DNA from: Glycine soja
Taxonomy: Eukaryota > Streptophyta > Magnoliopsida > Fabales > Fabaceae
NCBI RefSeq assembly: GCF_004193775.1
Contig: NC_041008.1
Span: forward strand, 3,288,958-3,352,957
Direction: 5' to 3'
Length of the DNA: 64,000 nucleotides
Part shown: positions 1 to 12,575 of the stretch, one piece after another
How positions within the stretch are numbered: the first letter of the stretch is position 1
Layout: every line of letters begins with the position of its first letter
The notes under the pieces: model-generated
Told to the model about the DNA's origin: nothing
Seen by the model: the letters and a program-made list of their open reading frames with translations, nothing else
The model's database searches: none
Translations under genes and position numbers: made by a program

Positions 1-1225
1 AATCAATCCATTCTTAAACTTTTTAATTATTTATTATCTAATTTTATAAAAAAATGTAAAATAGAAACATTTATATTTTAAATTCAATAATTAAAAAAAA
101 ACAAAGGAAGCAAAAGTTTACCATAATTCCATACATTAAATGCATAGTATGAATAAATGTGTTAAAATCCATTTTTCACTGGTGATAATTTGCAATTTAC
201 AAAATAAGGTAGCATAAAATTGTGATTTACTTTTCCATCAGTGATACTTTTATTTCCAGTAATATTCCGTAAGTGATAGATGCTTTGTTCAACACGTTTC
301 AGTTTGTGGTGGCCACTTTCTTCAACACGGGGTGGTCATTGGTTTTCAAGGTATCATTATTTTCTTCGATGTCGTGGCTATCGCGTTTTAACTTTTAAGG
401 TACCATTCAATTTGTGATATTTTTAATGTTATCGGAAATTATTTTTCAGAATATGTATATATTTGTTCTGGGAATTACTTTTTACGTTTGTTTCATAAAG
501 TAATTTCGGGTAGCCTTATTTAATTTTCTTTTTTCTCGTTACTCAAGACAATGGCACATCTTTGATAGAAGCTTACTTTCAAATATTTTAATTTAGCATT
601 TAAATCATTTTTCCCATTTTTGAATCCACACATGTGATGTGATGCATGCAGCAAATACGTTCAATTTCCATTATAAAAAGTGCTCTCGTTGAGTGGTAGA
701 GGAAGAGAGGTGAGTGACAGGAAAGGTTGAGCAGAAAAATTGTTTCAAGAAAAATCTCAACGTAAATAATTTGAAATTGGAGATATTTAGAAGTATATAT
801 ATCAATTAGGGTTAGGAGATGTATAATTATTATTTGCCAAAATCAGAATTAGGAACCCAAAGCAATGAGAGAGAAAACGGACCATTGTAGATAGGCCCAT
901 ATATTAGTCATTTGTGGGAGAGTGTTGATCCTGGGTATCACATCAGACTACTTGAAAAAAAAAATTATTAAGTATTATGAGCACAATTTTGCCTTCAGAG
1001 AGTTCAGACAAATTTGCCTCAATTTTGCTACTCTTCGTACTGAAAGCACATGTGTTGTCAGCTACTTAAAAAAAGAACTACTTTAAAAGAAGTGATATTT
1101 TTTTCATAAGTAATCCCAATTAAACATATACCAATTTGCCTTGTGCATCTAAGCTTATAAATGGATGAAATTAACATGACTTAAATAATAATAATTGTGC
1201 CATCCTTTTCGGGCACGACAGTGAA
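1..1225. other. Intergenic, no gene seen
   Basis: This AT-rich stretch has no open frame or splice pattern that I can assign to a protein. There is no recognisable RNA gene. It is probably flanking DNA between genes. Confidence 0.6.
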
Positions 1226-1290
1226 CAATGGTGGATCATAGTTCCTTGTGAGGGGGCCATGGCCCTCCTCCCCCGCCAAAATTTTACAAA

Positions 1291-1334
<44 letters not shown>

Positions 1335-1931
1335 AAAATTATTTAAATATATATTAATAAGGTTTTTATAATATCTTTAAATATTCTTTAAAGTGCTTTA
1401 TTCTTAAATTGTAACTGATTTTATTAAATTATTCAAAAAGTATATATACATAATTTTAATTTACAAATTACTAGTTATTAAAAGAGAAGAATTTATTATG
1501 CATATTTTGTCCATGAATTTTGTAACATTCTTGCAGTTTTTCTAAAAAAATATTTCTATCAATTGTTATAGTTTTAGAAAATATATTTTGTTTAAAAATT
1601 CAGAGAAACATTGGTTTTTATGCATTCTCATGCAAATATTGTTCTGCATATAAAAAAGACTGAATATTTCTTGAAAAATTTTCACACGATATTTATAAAT
1701 ATTTTTTTTTATTAATATCATAAATAAATAGTATAAAATTTGTAAAGTTGAGGAGTGTTATTAGTAAACTAAAAAATAGTTGATAGTTAAATAATAATAA
1801 CATTAAATGCTTAAAATCGCCTATAAGAGATTATATCATCAAAATTATTGTATTTAATTTATATTGGGAGAAATGTCTTTTTAATTATATTTTTTTACCC
1901 CTCTAAATTTTTGTCTCAAGCTCTGCCACTG
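1226..1931. mobile_element. Degenerate hAT-like non-autonomous element
   Basis: The right edge read on the minus strand begins CAGTGGCAGAGCTTGAG, which resembles the CAGTGGCGGAGC-type ends of plant hAT-like elements. The left edge begins CAATGGTGGATC, a diverged match (8 of the first 12 bases). Both ends run into a short G-rich block. The flanking octamers, acagtgaa at 1218-1225 and atagtggc at 1932-1939, agree at 5 of 8 positions, as expected of an old 8-bp target duplication. The interior is AT-rich, contains a TA microsatellite and codes for nothing. The element class is inferred from end sequence only. Confidence 0.4.
1296..1329. repeat. (TA)n microsatellite
   Basis: An uninterrupted alternating TA tract of about 34 bases lies inside the hAT-like element. 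Confidence 0.9.
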
Positions 1932-2375
1932 ATAGTGGCATTGATGGGTAGGAAAAAGAAAAACAATAAATTAATCGAAAGAAATATGAAATGGAAATTA
2001 AGAATATAAGATCCTATATGTAAATGACCTAATCAGTAATTCTGTTGTGCATATATAAAGCAATGTTTTGACTAACAAAATTAGCCTGATTATGTGTAAA
2101 TTTTTAAATCAATTACTTTCGAAATCTCAACCAAGATATAATTGTAAAAGACAGAGAAATTCTCATTTCATTTCTATTTCTAATGTTGGTGTGCAAAATG
2201 GTTGCGCTTCGCTTTGGCCAACTATTATTTGATTCATTATTAATTAATCCCCCCATCATTAACACTGAAAACCACCAGATCAATGAGTTTAAACTTTATT
2301 ACATACTATTATTATACTAGTGAACTCCAGCATCATCATAACATTAAGATTATTCAAAATTTTCAATTCCTAACC
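1932..2375. other. Intergenic, no gene seen
   Basis: AT-rich spacer between the hAT-like relic and the P450 fragment. No gene or RNA was recognised. Confidence 0.5.
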
Positions 2376-2580
2376 TTATATATTTTGTGTCAAAAGCTTT
2401 GGACACAGGATGATTTTGAAGTGTAGGCTCCGCTCAACAACTTTCACAGGTGTTATCATAGGTACAATCAGTCCAAAAATCTCCTCCATATTATTCATGG
2501 AATGTGTCCATTTAAAGTAATGAAACATATTGGCCCTTCTACGCTTTAAGGCCATCATTATTAGGTGTCTAGGACACACA
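2376..2580 (-). pseudogene. Cytochrome P450 C-terminal fragment (CYP92-like relic)
   Basis: A 75-residue minus-strand frame aligns with the last part of the intact P450 just upstream. A Cys-Pro near its start corresponds to the haem-ligand Cys-Pro. It is followed by an ANMFHYFKW stretch matching ANLLHGFNW, then NMEEIFGL matching NMDEIFGL, then PVKVVERSL matching PLETVVEPRL, and a stop at the equivalent place. Everything upstream of the haem cysteine (I-helix, ExxR, PERF) is missing, so it cannot encode a working enzyme. It lies about 1.25 kb downstream of the intact gene in the same orientation, which suggests a tandem duplicate reduced to its 3' end. Confidence 0.75.
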
Positions 2581-3736
2581 TCCAGGCTGTTGATAGGATG
2601 CATTGAAGTGATTTATATCTTTGTCATTATTCAGCTCAAAATTTTAATATTCGTTACTTGATCTAAGAATAATTATGGAGGAGTCGTATTTAGTACCAAA
2701 CCTTCTTGCACAATAGCATACATACACTTAGATTTGACGGAATACAAGGAGAGTTTGTTTTAAAATTCTAATCAATCAGCAGAGTTTCTGTGCCTTTTTA
2801 CGAAAAAAATTTGGTATCACAAATGTCTAGCTAGTTGACGTCTTTATTTTTTTATCAAATCATATTATTTATTATATTTATATCTTTTTCCTCTTAGGTA
2901 ATAGGTAAGATATGACATATAACATATATGAATGTCTATCTATCTTTTTCCTTGATTTAATTAAGATTCTGTAGTATATGTAGGATCAGATTGAGACCTG
3001 AGTTGTTGATTCGATCTTTACAAATGCATCACAAAAATAATCAGCTAACACTTTTGGTATTAAAAGTATGTCAGTAAACTGATAAATTATAATCAACGTG
3101 CAAGATGATCTTAGTTTGCAGTCATCTTTAAAGGATTTTGTTAAGTTAATAACCTTCTTTTTTTTTCACTCTTTCACTTTTTCCCGACCGTGATTTTTGT
3201 CTTTTCTTTGATTTTATTGGTGCCAAAGTAGAAGTTTTTAATGGAATCAATGAAAAATGTCGTCATACTGAATAGCATTACTCTGACACTGTATAATTCA
3301 GCAATATATTATGGACACTATTTTAGAATAATTTGTGCTAATTCAACTTTCTTTAATTCACGACCAAGTTAAAAATTTAACCGCGTCAATATCAACGAGA
3401 GAGAAAAGCCTATTATGGCTCAAGGTGACAACACATCTTGTGGGGTGAATTTAGATCTCATTTTCAGAGAACACATATTTGAACAGGAAGAATGAGCTCA
3501 AGTGTTTAGTCCTAGACATAAGATTAGTGGCCCAAAGTATATCTTGATACCCAAAAGTTGTAGTAATTAACCAAAAAGGAAAAGAAGAGAAAAGCATGTT
3601 TCTGCCAGAGAGAAAATGGTCACATTAAAATACTTTCGCTTGCACATTTGCCATGCATTGGTTACCACGAGTCCCTATCACCACAACATCTTTTTTTTTT
3701 CTCTCTTTCTAACATTGTTATGAAAAGAGAGAAAAA
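2581..3736. other. Spacer between P450 relic and intact P450
   Basis: AT-rich DNA with no recognisable coding segment. I looked for more P450 sequence joining the relic to the intact gene and did not see any. The last hundred bases or so are probably the 3' end of the P450 transcript. Confidence 0.5.
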
Positions 3737-3742
3737 TTTATT
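3737..3742 (-). terminator. Putative poly(A) signal of the P450 gene
   Basis: AATAAA read on the minus strand, about 95 bases past the P450 stop codon, a normal distance for a plant polyadenylation signal. The motif is common in AT-rich DNA, so this is a reasonable guess only. Confidence 0.35.
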
Positions 3743-3833
3743 GCAATCCAGTGTGACAAACATAAGCTCACTCAAGACCCATTATCCCTACAACAATCTT
3801 ATTAGAGAGAAACGCTTTGTGCAAAGGCACTGC

Positions 3834-6617
3834 TCAGAGAGAATAAAGATGGTATGGAAGCCTAGGCTCCACAACAGTTTCCAGTGGTAGTTTCTTAGGT
3901 GTAGAGAGCCCAAAAATCTCATCCATATTCAAATCCTCCTTCCTCACATTATCAGGCAATCTCCAGTTAAATCCATGCAACAAATTGGCCAAACTTGCTT
4001 GAATGACCTTAAGGCCAAGAGGGTACCCAGGGCACATCCTTCTCCCAGCACCAAATGGCAATAGCTCATAGTCATGCCCCTTCACATCAATCTCCTTATT
4101 AAGAAACCTCTCTGGTTGGAACTCATTAGGGTTGTCCCAAATTGAAGGGTCTCTCCCAATAGTCCACACATTCACAAGCACTTGTGTCCCTTTGGGGATG
4201 TCATACCCTCCAAGATTGCAGTCCTCTCTGGCTAGTCTTGGAACCAACATTGGTGCCACTGGGTGCAGCCTCATTGCTTCCTTGACAATGGCATTAACAT
4301 AAGGCAAATTCACAATGTCCTTCTCTTCAACCCATCTCTCTCTACCTATCACCCTGTCTAGCTCCTCTGTTGCCTTCTTGAAAATCTCTGGCCTTCTCAA
4401 TAGCTCTGAGATTGCCCATTCCACTGTTACAGCTGAACTCTCAGTCCCACCTGCTATTAGGTCCTGATTAATTGACACAATTGTGAAGTGGGTCAGAAAA
4501 TGTTAATAATTAATCAGCCAAATCTCAAAATATTAAATGTGTGGTAATGGGTAAAGAGAGATGCCACAAGAGTTCAAAATGAGAAATGATAAATATTGTT
4601 AGATTAGACTGATATTCTTAAAATAATAATAATAATAAGAGACGGAATTTCCATACCAGAAAATGATTAGACTGAGATAAGTTGACCCACAACGAAGAGA
4701 TAATGTGATATTTGTTGGAACCTAACAAGTAGCAAGCAAAACTGGCTGGGTGTACTTTGAAATTCACTACTCTTAAGTCATTGATTAGTGATAGTGAAAG
4801 CAGTACTCGGTTGATGAAAAATAAATTTCAAACCGCAGTCCGGAGTAATGATATAAGGGGGAAGACTGTTAGCTACTAAAACATTTTTTTTAACAATTTT
4901 TTCAATATATTTTCTTTTATCAATTAGAAATTTTGAATTTTCAAAAAATTTGAAATGAAATTTATTAATTGAAAAATGGGACCACATATTTAATAAAACA
5001 TACTTAAATTTTATTCGATAAAAAAGAGTACAGTACATCAGAAAAAGAATTATCGATCGTTTTATGAAGATGTTTTTAATATGATGAATACATCAAATTC
5101 TATTTGAAAGCTTTTAAGTCCCATATATGGATTCCACTTGAGACGTGTAGAGTAAACATGACCATTTCAACTTGCTGTTATTTCCACGAAAATGCGTGCA
5201 CGTTGTATCATGGATATATAATGACCAAACATATCCAGATATTGTGCATCGATTGGACGATCGGCTAACAAGATAATATAACCTAATCTAGCTTGCTATA
5301 GAAAGGTTACCTGTCTACCCCTTTATTAAAATAATAATCTTTCTTAAAGAAAACCAAGAGTATGTACTACATAGACGTAGTTAATGTTTTAAAAATCTTC
5401 TATCGCATCAGCACAACATATTTTTTTATATAAAAATGCACAAAATAATTCTATTAGAAGACAAAATAAAGTTTAAGAAATGTGATAAGTAATGGATTTA
5501 ATTGATAATGTAATAAAATAAGAAGAAAGAGATAACGAAAAAATAAAATTATTATTTTGATTTTAAAAAAATTATTGTGAAAATATAAACATTCATAAAA
5601 TATAGTAATTTCAGATCTTAAACAGTAAAGTAATTATTTGGAATAACACCGAAAGCAAAAATGAAAATGATTGGTAAGTTGGAAGTAGTGCAGTACCTGT
5701 GTAAAAGCCTTAACTCCATGCCTCTCGAGCTTGACCTCAAGAGTAGGATCCTCGGCAAGTTGCAAAAGAACATCAACCATGTCCTTTGCCACGTAATCCT
5801 TAATCCCTTTCTTCCTCTCAATATGTTCATCCAGGACGTGCTCCATGAACATATCAAACTTCTTGCTCAAAGTCTTCATCCTCTTTATGTAACCCTGCAA
5901 GTCCAAGAAATCAATCCAAGGAATAAAGTCCCCAATGTTATACACCCCATTAAGCAAAAACAACTCATCAAGCATCTTCTTGAACTCATCAGGCGAAACG
6001 ACAGCGTTTTGGGATTCTTCAAGGTACTTTTTTCCCAACACCATGCGGCTGATAACGTTGAGGCTAAGGCTGGAAAGGTGGTCTTTTAGTAAAATTGTTT
6101 TGTTGGCGGAATTGAAGAGTTCGTTAAGAAGGCAACGAAGCTCTTGTTTTCTAATGTATTCGTATTCTTGGAGGCGTTTAGCGCTGAATAATTCCATTAG
6201 GCACATTCTACGGGCCTGGCGCCAGTATGGGCCGTACTGGGACCAAGTGATGTCCGAGTAGTTGTAGGTTGTGTATTTGCCCGCCGCGAACTTCGGCCTG
6301 CCGGCGAGGGTGGCGTCGTGGGTTTTGAGGACGGCCTTGGCAATTTCAACGGACGAGCCCACCACCACGGAGCTCGACCCGAACCATACGTGCATGATGG
6401 GCCCGTATTTTTTGCTAAGCGTGTGGATCGACCGATGTGGAAGGGACCCAATTAAGTTTAGGTTGCCTATGATGGGCCAGGGCTTTGGGCCTGGGGGGAG
6501 GTTGTATCGGCGGCGGCGGAGACCGCGGAGGAAGAGGAGAAGGAGGGCGGCAAAGGCTGCCAAACATGTGGCTGCGCTTGGAACCCAATTGGGAGATGAT
6601 GCCAATTCTGTTGCCAT
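3834..6617 (-). CDS. CYP92A: Cytochrome P450, CYP92A-like (CYP71 clan)
   Basis: Two exons, 6617-5697 and 4463-3834, flank a 1,233-bp phase-0 intron with GT/AG ends and give 516 residues, normal for a microsomal plant P450. The N terminus has a hydrophobic ER anchor (about residues 12-31), a basic RGLRRRR stretch and the proline hinge PPGPKPWP (41-48). Exon 2 opens with the I-helix motif AGGTESS (311-317). ExxR is Glu369 to Arg372, PERF is 424-427, and the haem loop FGAGRRMCPG places the ligand at Cys451. No key residue is missing. The chosen ATG has A at -3 and G at +4; an upstream in-frame TTG is ignored. The phrases HRSIHTLSKKYGPIM and GKYTTYNYSDITW recall CYP92A proteins. Family members hydroxylate diverse specialised metabolites, and the substrate here cannot be read from sequence. 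The intron holds no other gene. Confidence 0.92.
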
Positions 6618-6683
6618 TTTTGTCAAGTTTGAAGTGAGGAAAGAACTTTGATTGTGAGATGAAAGATTGTGTTGGTGAGTGGG

Positions 6684-6692
6684 CTATTTATG
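6684..6692 (-). promoter_or_regulatory. Putative TATA element of the P450 gene
   Basis: The minus strand reads CATAAATAG about 70 bases upstream of the ATG, which would leave a 5' UTR of roughly 35-45 bases. This rests on position and sequence only. Confidence 0.35.
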
Positions 6693-6699
6693 TAGCAAA

Positions 6700-7362
6700 G
6701 ATGCCAATGGCAGACAACTAGTAGTTGAACTTATGGTCCTACATGGGGTTCTTTCTTTCTACTACATTCCGTGAAACATGCATAGGTAGGGTATCTTTAT
6801 CTTTTTTTACATTAATTCTGTAAGATTTCGTAGACTATTATTTTAACAAAGCTCTAACACTCTAATTTCTACTGTGCTATTGTTTAATATGATAATGATG
6901 TATGAAATATTTATTAGTTGTTTACTTAAATAAAATAAACAAAAGCATAAGAAGTATATATCAAAGCAAGTACGAATATCCATTAAAGTCAGTACGTACT
7001 ATAATAACTTGATGTTTAGTTCCAAAAAAAATAATAATAATAACTTGACGTTGGCTCTCTCATTTGTTCGCCACTCTTTCTTGTAATAACTAATAACTTG
7101 TAATTATAATATTCTGACATTACCTTTAACTAAATTTTTTTTTTATAAATGTTAATTGAGTGTATTAATTAGTTGCCAATGGGTGAGTATATCGGCACTC
7201 CATTTGTTGTTGATCTACAATTGTTATTAACAGATTCAAATTATAATTTCTTAAGTTAATATTATTTCAATGATTTTTATTAAAAAAATTGAATTAAATG
7301 TATTGTAGCAATTTCTCGCACCCCTTAATTTCTGTCTCTTTTTTAAGGGGCATTTGGTACAA

Positions 7363-7399
<37 letters not shown>

Positions 7400-8028
7400 G
7401 TTTCACTTTATATATTAATTTACTATTATGCTGTTCATTTTGATTGAATATTTATATTTATATTTATTTTCAAAAGCTTATGTTGCTTTTATTTTATTCC
7501 AAATAGTACTAGTGATAGAAACAACAACTTCCTCCTGCACGTGATTACACCGAAGTTTTTTTTTTACTTATGACAAATATTATACTTCTTTCTCGGTTCT
7601 CACAAAGGCACACAGTCACTTCTTTCCCCAGCACTCACACTAAAAAAAAAATAAATTAAAATACAACATAAAAATTCTTCAGATATTATAATAACAAGTT
7701 ATTTGTGAAGAATTTTATTATCTGTATATATATTGAAGTTTTTTATTATCTCTTATCCAATTTTTAAATGAGCCAGTACGCACAACGTCCAATATGGGAG
7801 TGGTAACTGGGAAGAGTCCACATTCAAGATGAACCTAATACTTTATTTTATTTTATTTTTGTAAGCAACCAATCTGTTTCTAAGAAGGTTTTATTGAATT
7901 TCCCGAAGACTCAAACCAACTCTAGAGTCAACATTTTGATATGATGCCACCTACAAGCTAAAGTACTCTAAATAGTGCATGGATAAATAGTTTAATTGGT
8001 AGTATTTGGATTCACGTTAAATTTTTTT
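6700..8028. other. Intergenic, no gene seen
   Basis: AT-rich promoter-distal DNA upstream of the P450. A long TA microsatellite lies at 7365-7396. No protein or RNA gene was recognised. Confidence 0.5.
7365..7396. repeat. (TA)n microsatellite
   Basis: About 32 bases of perfect TA alternation. Confidence 0.9.
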
Positions 8029-8395
8029 AATTAGGTTTAAATATGGTTTTTTTTTCTTGTAAGTTAGTAATTTTTTTTAAAACTGTAAGTTAATTTTATC
8101 TAATTTTTGTTCGTATAAATTTAACCTCTTTAATTTTAATTTTTATAAGATATTTCATTTATTGTTAGTCTTTATAAGTTTATATTTTTTCAATTTTTAT
8201 CATTATAAATGCAAACCTATGGGTCTATAACTAAAATTAAAGGAATCAAAATTGAAAAATAAAAATTTATAGGAACTAAAAATAATTAAACAAAATATCT
8301 TATAAGGACCAAAATTTAAAAAAAAAATACCAACTTACAGAGACTATAATTAGAAAAATAAAATAAAAGTGTTAATATATTTAATCCTTTTAATT
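8029..8395. mobile_element. Foldback, MITE-like repeat
   Basis: The two halves are imperfect inverted copies. The left edge reads ttaggtttaaatatggtt and the right edge, reverse-complemented, reads aaaggattaaatatattaac. Both then run into T-rich sequence and a taagtt(a/g)gta block. The interior also pairs: tataagatatttcattta on the left against aaaatatcttataagga on the right. It contains no coding sequence. The edges resemble small foldback elements that are common in legume genomes. The exact borders are uncertain. Confidence 0.4.
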
Positions 8396-10403
8396 ACGTT
8401 GAAATATTAATTAACGTGGTTAGTTTACCATTTATATGAAACATTTATTCATAGATTCACGTTCAATGTTAAAAACAGCACAAAAACTACTTCACGGAGC
8501 TTCCAAATGATGCACGTCTAAGCAGCTATGTATATGATGCGTATCCAAACATATACAAATATTTGATTATACGTTTTGAAATTAATTATATAGTCTGCAT
8601 TAGATAAGAAAATTATATTGATTTTTTCTATTAAATTGTTTTCAGAATAAAAGCATCCAAATAAATCGCATCATTTAAAAATTAATTTTTAACCAAAATC
8701 AAATTTATAAAATGATTTTATTCAAAATCTTTTTTTGTAAAACTGAAACAGGCACTTAATCTTTCAGTCTATTGGGTGGAACGTTGTTGCTTTAATTTTA
8801 TTTTATGAAACATGCTAATTTTAAAAAAATAATTTTTATTCATTAAATTTAGCAATTCTCTTTTCCAGTATTTTTTAATGAAAAGATTTTTCTTATTATT
8901 TTATTAACATATGTGTTTTTAGACTACTCGTTAACAAAGTTCTTATTTAGTTAGTTAAATGCAAACAGTTATCAATTTAAGAGGAGGTTGTAAGAATGAA
9001 AATTTATATGAATGTAAATTTAATACTAAAATATCTGGAAAGGTTTTATGATTTTATCGGTTTACAAGCACGTTCTTAGAAAAGGGATAAAACTATGGTT
9101 GTTAAACAAACACTATCATTGACTACTTGACTCCTTTTGCCTTTTTAAAAAGCAATAATGGACATATAATTGAGTATTTTGCTTAAAGAATATTACTGTG
9201 GGCCGCGCGTTCATATAAGTGTTTATGTGAAATTTCATTATTGACTTCAAAAGGAGGTAAAGACTATGGGAAACCAAAAAATGTGAGAAATACTTATCTA
9301 CCATGAAATTAAGGTCCATGGGTTCGGGCTTGAAAGAGTTTTTTTTTTTCATAAATAATCCAGTGCATGTATCCCATGGTTGATCTTACCTATCTTAATC
9401 ATTAATTGTAGAATGTTCATATCTAACGGACCACATCATTCTCTCATTCATTTCTTAAGACTCTCACATGGTGTGGAAGTAGTTTTGCTTTCCTACCCTA
9501 GTCTTCCTCTGAAAAGGAATCTTACTAAGTTAATGTCCACCGTCAATGATATTGGTTCCATGATATGAGTTGCACATTTCTAGTAAACATTATACTCCCT
9601 CTTTCTCGAAATATTAGTGTATAAATTATGAGAAACAATTATACAATTTTACATGGTTGTTCAGTAATAAATCATCATATATATAATAACTTTCTTGTTG
9701 ATTTTAATAATAATTATCTTAAATATTATATAAATAGTATTTTGTGATTAGATGATAATGTAAAACTATTTTATTTAATCATTTTGAGGAAAGTATTTAC
9801 TCATAAATTAATTCTAACATTTTTTAAACACTCATGATAGAGACAATAAATTCAAAGGATTGATGCAATGATATAAGGTCATATTGCATTCACATGTAGT
9901 ATAAATGTATCTATTATTTTTTTTTCAGAATTAACAAAAAGGATCATGAAGCAAGAAAAGTTTAAAAAGGATGTGAAAAAATTATTATAATTTTTTGAAA
10001 TTATCTAATGTGACTATGTTAGACTTGTTCCACTACAAAGAGTCCCTTAATTAGATTCATTAGAGATATATTTTTTGTCCCTATAAAATTATTAATATTC
10101 AAATTTAGTTATCATAAAAAAATTTATTTGTTTTTCATCTTTATAAAATTATAATGTATTACTTTTTAAAAAAGCATAAACCATGTAGGCCTAGTCTCAT
10201 AATAAAGGGAATTGTGTGGGTTATGGTCTTGTAGAGCCCCTCATTAGGAGGATAAGGCCTGCTAGGGCCATTATGGAGGGCCAAGTAAGCGACTCTAGAA
10301 TAGAGGATCATTTTGATGACTCTAAGCATACTTTTTAAAACTTCACGGTCACTAAATTAATGATCAAAATTGGTGAATTATTAATTGATCCGAATCATCC
10401 AAT
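8396..10403. other. Intergenic, no gene seen
   Basis: AT-rich, with only short chance reading frames. A slightly more GC-rich patch at 10190-10310 has no frame I recognise and may be old repeat sequence. Confidence 0.5.
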
Positions 10404-10640
10404 ATTAAATATAATAATATAAATAGTAAAATATTATAAATATATAATATAGTATTAAAATATGATATAAATTGTAAAGTAATATAAATATATATTACAA
10501 CATTAAATATAATAATACAAATAGAAAAGTAACATAAATATATTTTATAGTGTTAAATATAATAATATAGACAGTAAAGTAAAATAAGTATATTTTATGG
10601 TGTTAAATATAATAATATAAATGGTAAATTAATATATATG
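10404..10640. repeat. Tandem array, about 50-bp unit
   Basis: The phrase (a)ttaaatataataatataaatagtaaa recurs with starts near 10404, 10454, 10502, 10553 and 10603, giving periods of 48-51 bases and about 4.7 copies. The copies differ by point changes. The array is purely AT-rich and non-coding. Confidence 0.8.
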
Positions 10641-11519
10641 TATATGTTTTATATAATTTTTATGGTTATTTTTATATTAACTAGTAAACATAGCTTAGTG
10701 GTTGTGTCTGCCTACACATCATGTTTTTATCATTCATTCATAATTACCGTGGGTCCACGTGCTACTTCCTTGCCTTAGGTTAATATATATATAATAAATA
10801 TTAAATATGCCGCCTAAATGGTAATATTTTAGATTGGCTTATTCGAATTTTCAAACACTGGCTCTAAGTACAAGTGTAGAATTAAAGCTTTTTTTTTCGG
10901 ATGTTGCTATTTTCACGGGAAATTTTTGCTATTCCCACCCGCACCGGTTTTTAAAACAGGTAAAAAGATGCATTGATGGACATTTTCTTTCGGCCTCCTC
11001 TCAGACTTGGTTGTGGCTTTGGGCCGTGTACCTCTAAAAAAGGCTTAGGGCTGATGTTCATATTGTAAAAAAATATATTATTATTATTTATTTATACATA
11101 TATAATAGTTACTTTTTAAAAGTTGTACTCAAAATGATTTGTAATTAGTTAAAAAAAAAGAAAGAGGAAAGGGAAGCATGGTTCACATAGTAAAAGGAAA
11201 GATGAAAGTGAATTTGTGTTCAATTTCTTATTGTAAAATTCTCTTGAACCAAAAAATTAATTTTTAATCTAATGAGTTAAGATATATGTTTGATCCCTTA
11301 TCCAAAATAAAAAAAAAAGATAATATAATAAAATGAACAAATCCTATTAAATATCTATATAAAATAATTTTATACTTGATGGAGTATTTGGATAAATTCT
11401 TTATTTCTTATCTATAATTTTGGTATAATTATTTATTTAATCTAGAGTGAAATAATATATAAAATGAGATTAGGTTTTATAAAAATAATATATCAGTATT
11501 TTTTTTAGAGGAAATAAAT
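10641..11519. other. Intergenic, no gene seen
   Basis: AT-rich flank between the tandem array and the RVT_3 relic. It holds only short frames with no recognisable family. Confidence 0.5.
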
Positions 11520-11851
11520 TTATGACATTTCATTGATGACGTTGTTCACAATACAAACCGAAATATAATGAAATTCAGAAGGGAAAGGGTAAAATCTTAA
11601 AGCCCTAATCAAGCTATAAGCAACAAAATTAATTTGTCTCTTTAACAATTCACCCTAGAGTTTGAAATATAAAACTTTTCTATTCTACATTTATTTATAA
11701 TCACATGAAAATCTGACAACCCTTTAGAATAGATATTGAAAGTGTCAACAACTTTTTTGCAATCCGTCTCGAAGAGAACATTTGAAAAGCCAACATCTTT
11801 AATCCACAATATAAACAGATGGAGAGCTCGTGCAGTTCGTGCTTCGGCTTC
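11520..11851 (-). pseudogene. RNase H-like (RVT_3) domain relic
   Basis: The minus strand reads EAEARTARALHL, then WIKDVGFSNVLFETDCKKVV, then LSDFHVIINKCR. This matches the pattern of the plant RNase H-like RVT_3 domain: an AEAxA helix, FETD with the acidic residue, DCKKVV and an SDF-x-IIN segment. After the phrase SNSRVN the frame breaks. The C-terminal part continues in another frame as LLKRQINFVAYSLIRAL, which corresponds to the usual xxRQxNxVAHxLA end. No reverse-transcriptase part is seen. It is a broken fragment of a non-LTR retrotransposon or of the derived RNase H-like gene family. Confidence 0.75.
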
Positions 11852-12499
11852 TATATATTAGTATTAATATTAAGTATAACTAAATTATAAAATAAAAAAT
11901 ATATACATAGTATTAAGGTATATTTTAAAATAAATAGAGAAATGTTACTACCACTCTCTATGATTGTTTAAATTTTCTTTGGGACATATAAGTTAAAATT
12001 TATTAGGAATTGCCGATTTTATTGGATTATACTAATGTTATTGTCATTATAATACATATTTATTGTGAACGTTTTAAAATTATGATAATAAACAAAAAAT
12101 TACCATAATTAAAAAAAAATTCTATAGAATTTAATAACTGATTGTCATAATATATAAAATTAAATTTTCGTAATTTAAGATTTAATGATTTAATTCAGAA
12201 TATTGTAATGACCTTAATTTTTGTATTTAATAATTATGTATATAAATAATTAAAAAAATAAGTAATTGATAAATATTTAGAAGAAAAAGAATCCATATAT
12301 AAGTAATTAATAAATTAGCAAAAAAAGACAATAAATAATAGATAGAAGATTTTTTTTGAAGGGTATAATAGATAGAAGATAATAGATAATAGATTAATAT
12401 TAATATATTATCATGTCATGTGTTAAACTTTGAGGAGATGTACCTAAGTGTCATATTCGTCCCAAGATATGTTTGTTCCTGTTATTTTGTTTATGCAGC
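11852..12499. other. Intergenic, no gene seen
   Basis: Very AT-rich sequence with small local repeats such as the agatagaagat blocks near 12340-12390. No gene was seen. Confidence 0.5.
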
Positions 12500-12575
12500 A
12501 AGACTCTTGATGTAAACCTTCAGTTGAAGGCTTGAAGCAATACAATTAGTTTTTCATTTCCTGAAAATTCAGCGG

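Noticed and set aside
6271..6651. A 126-residue plus-strand frame opposite P450 exon 1
   Set aside because: It is antisense to a well-supported exon, and its Arg-rich end reflects the GC-rich anchor region.
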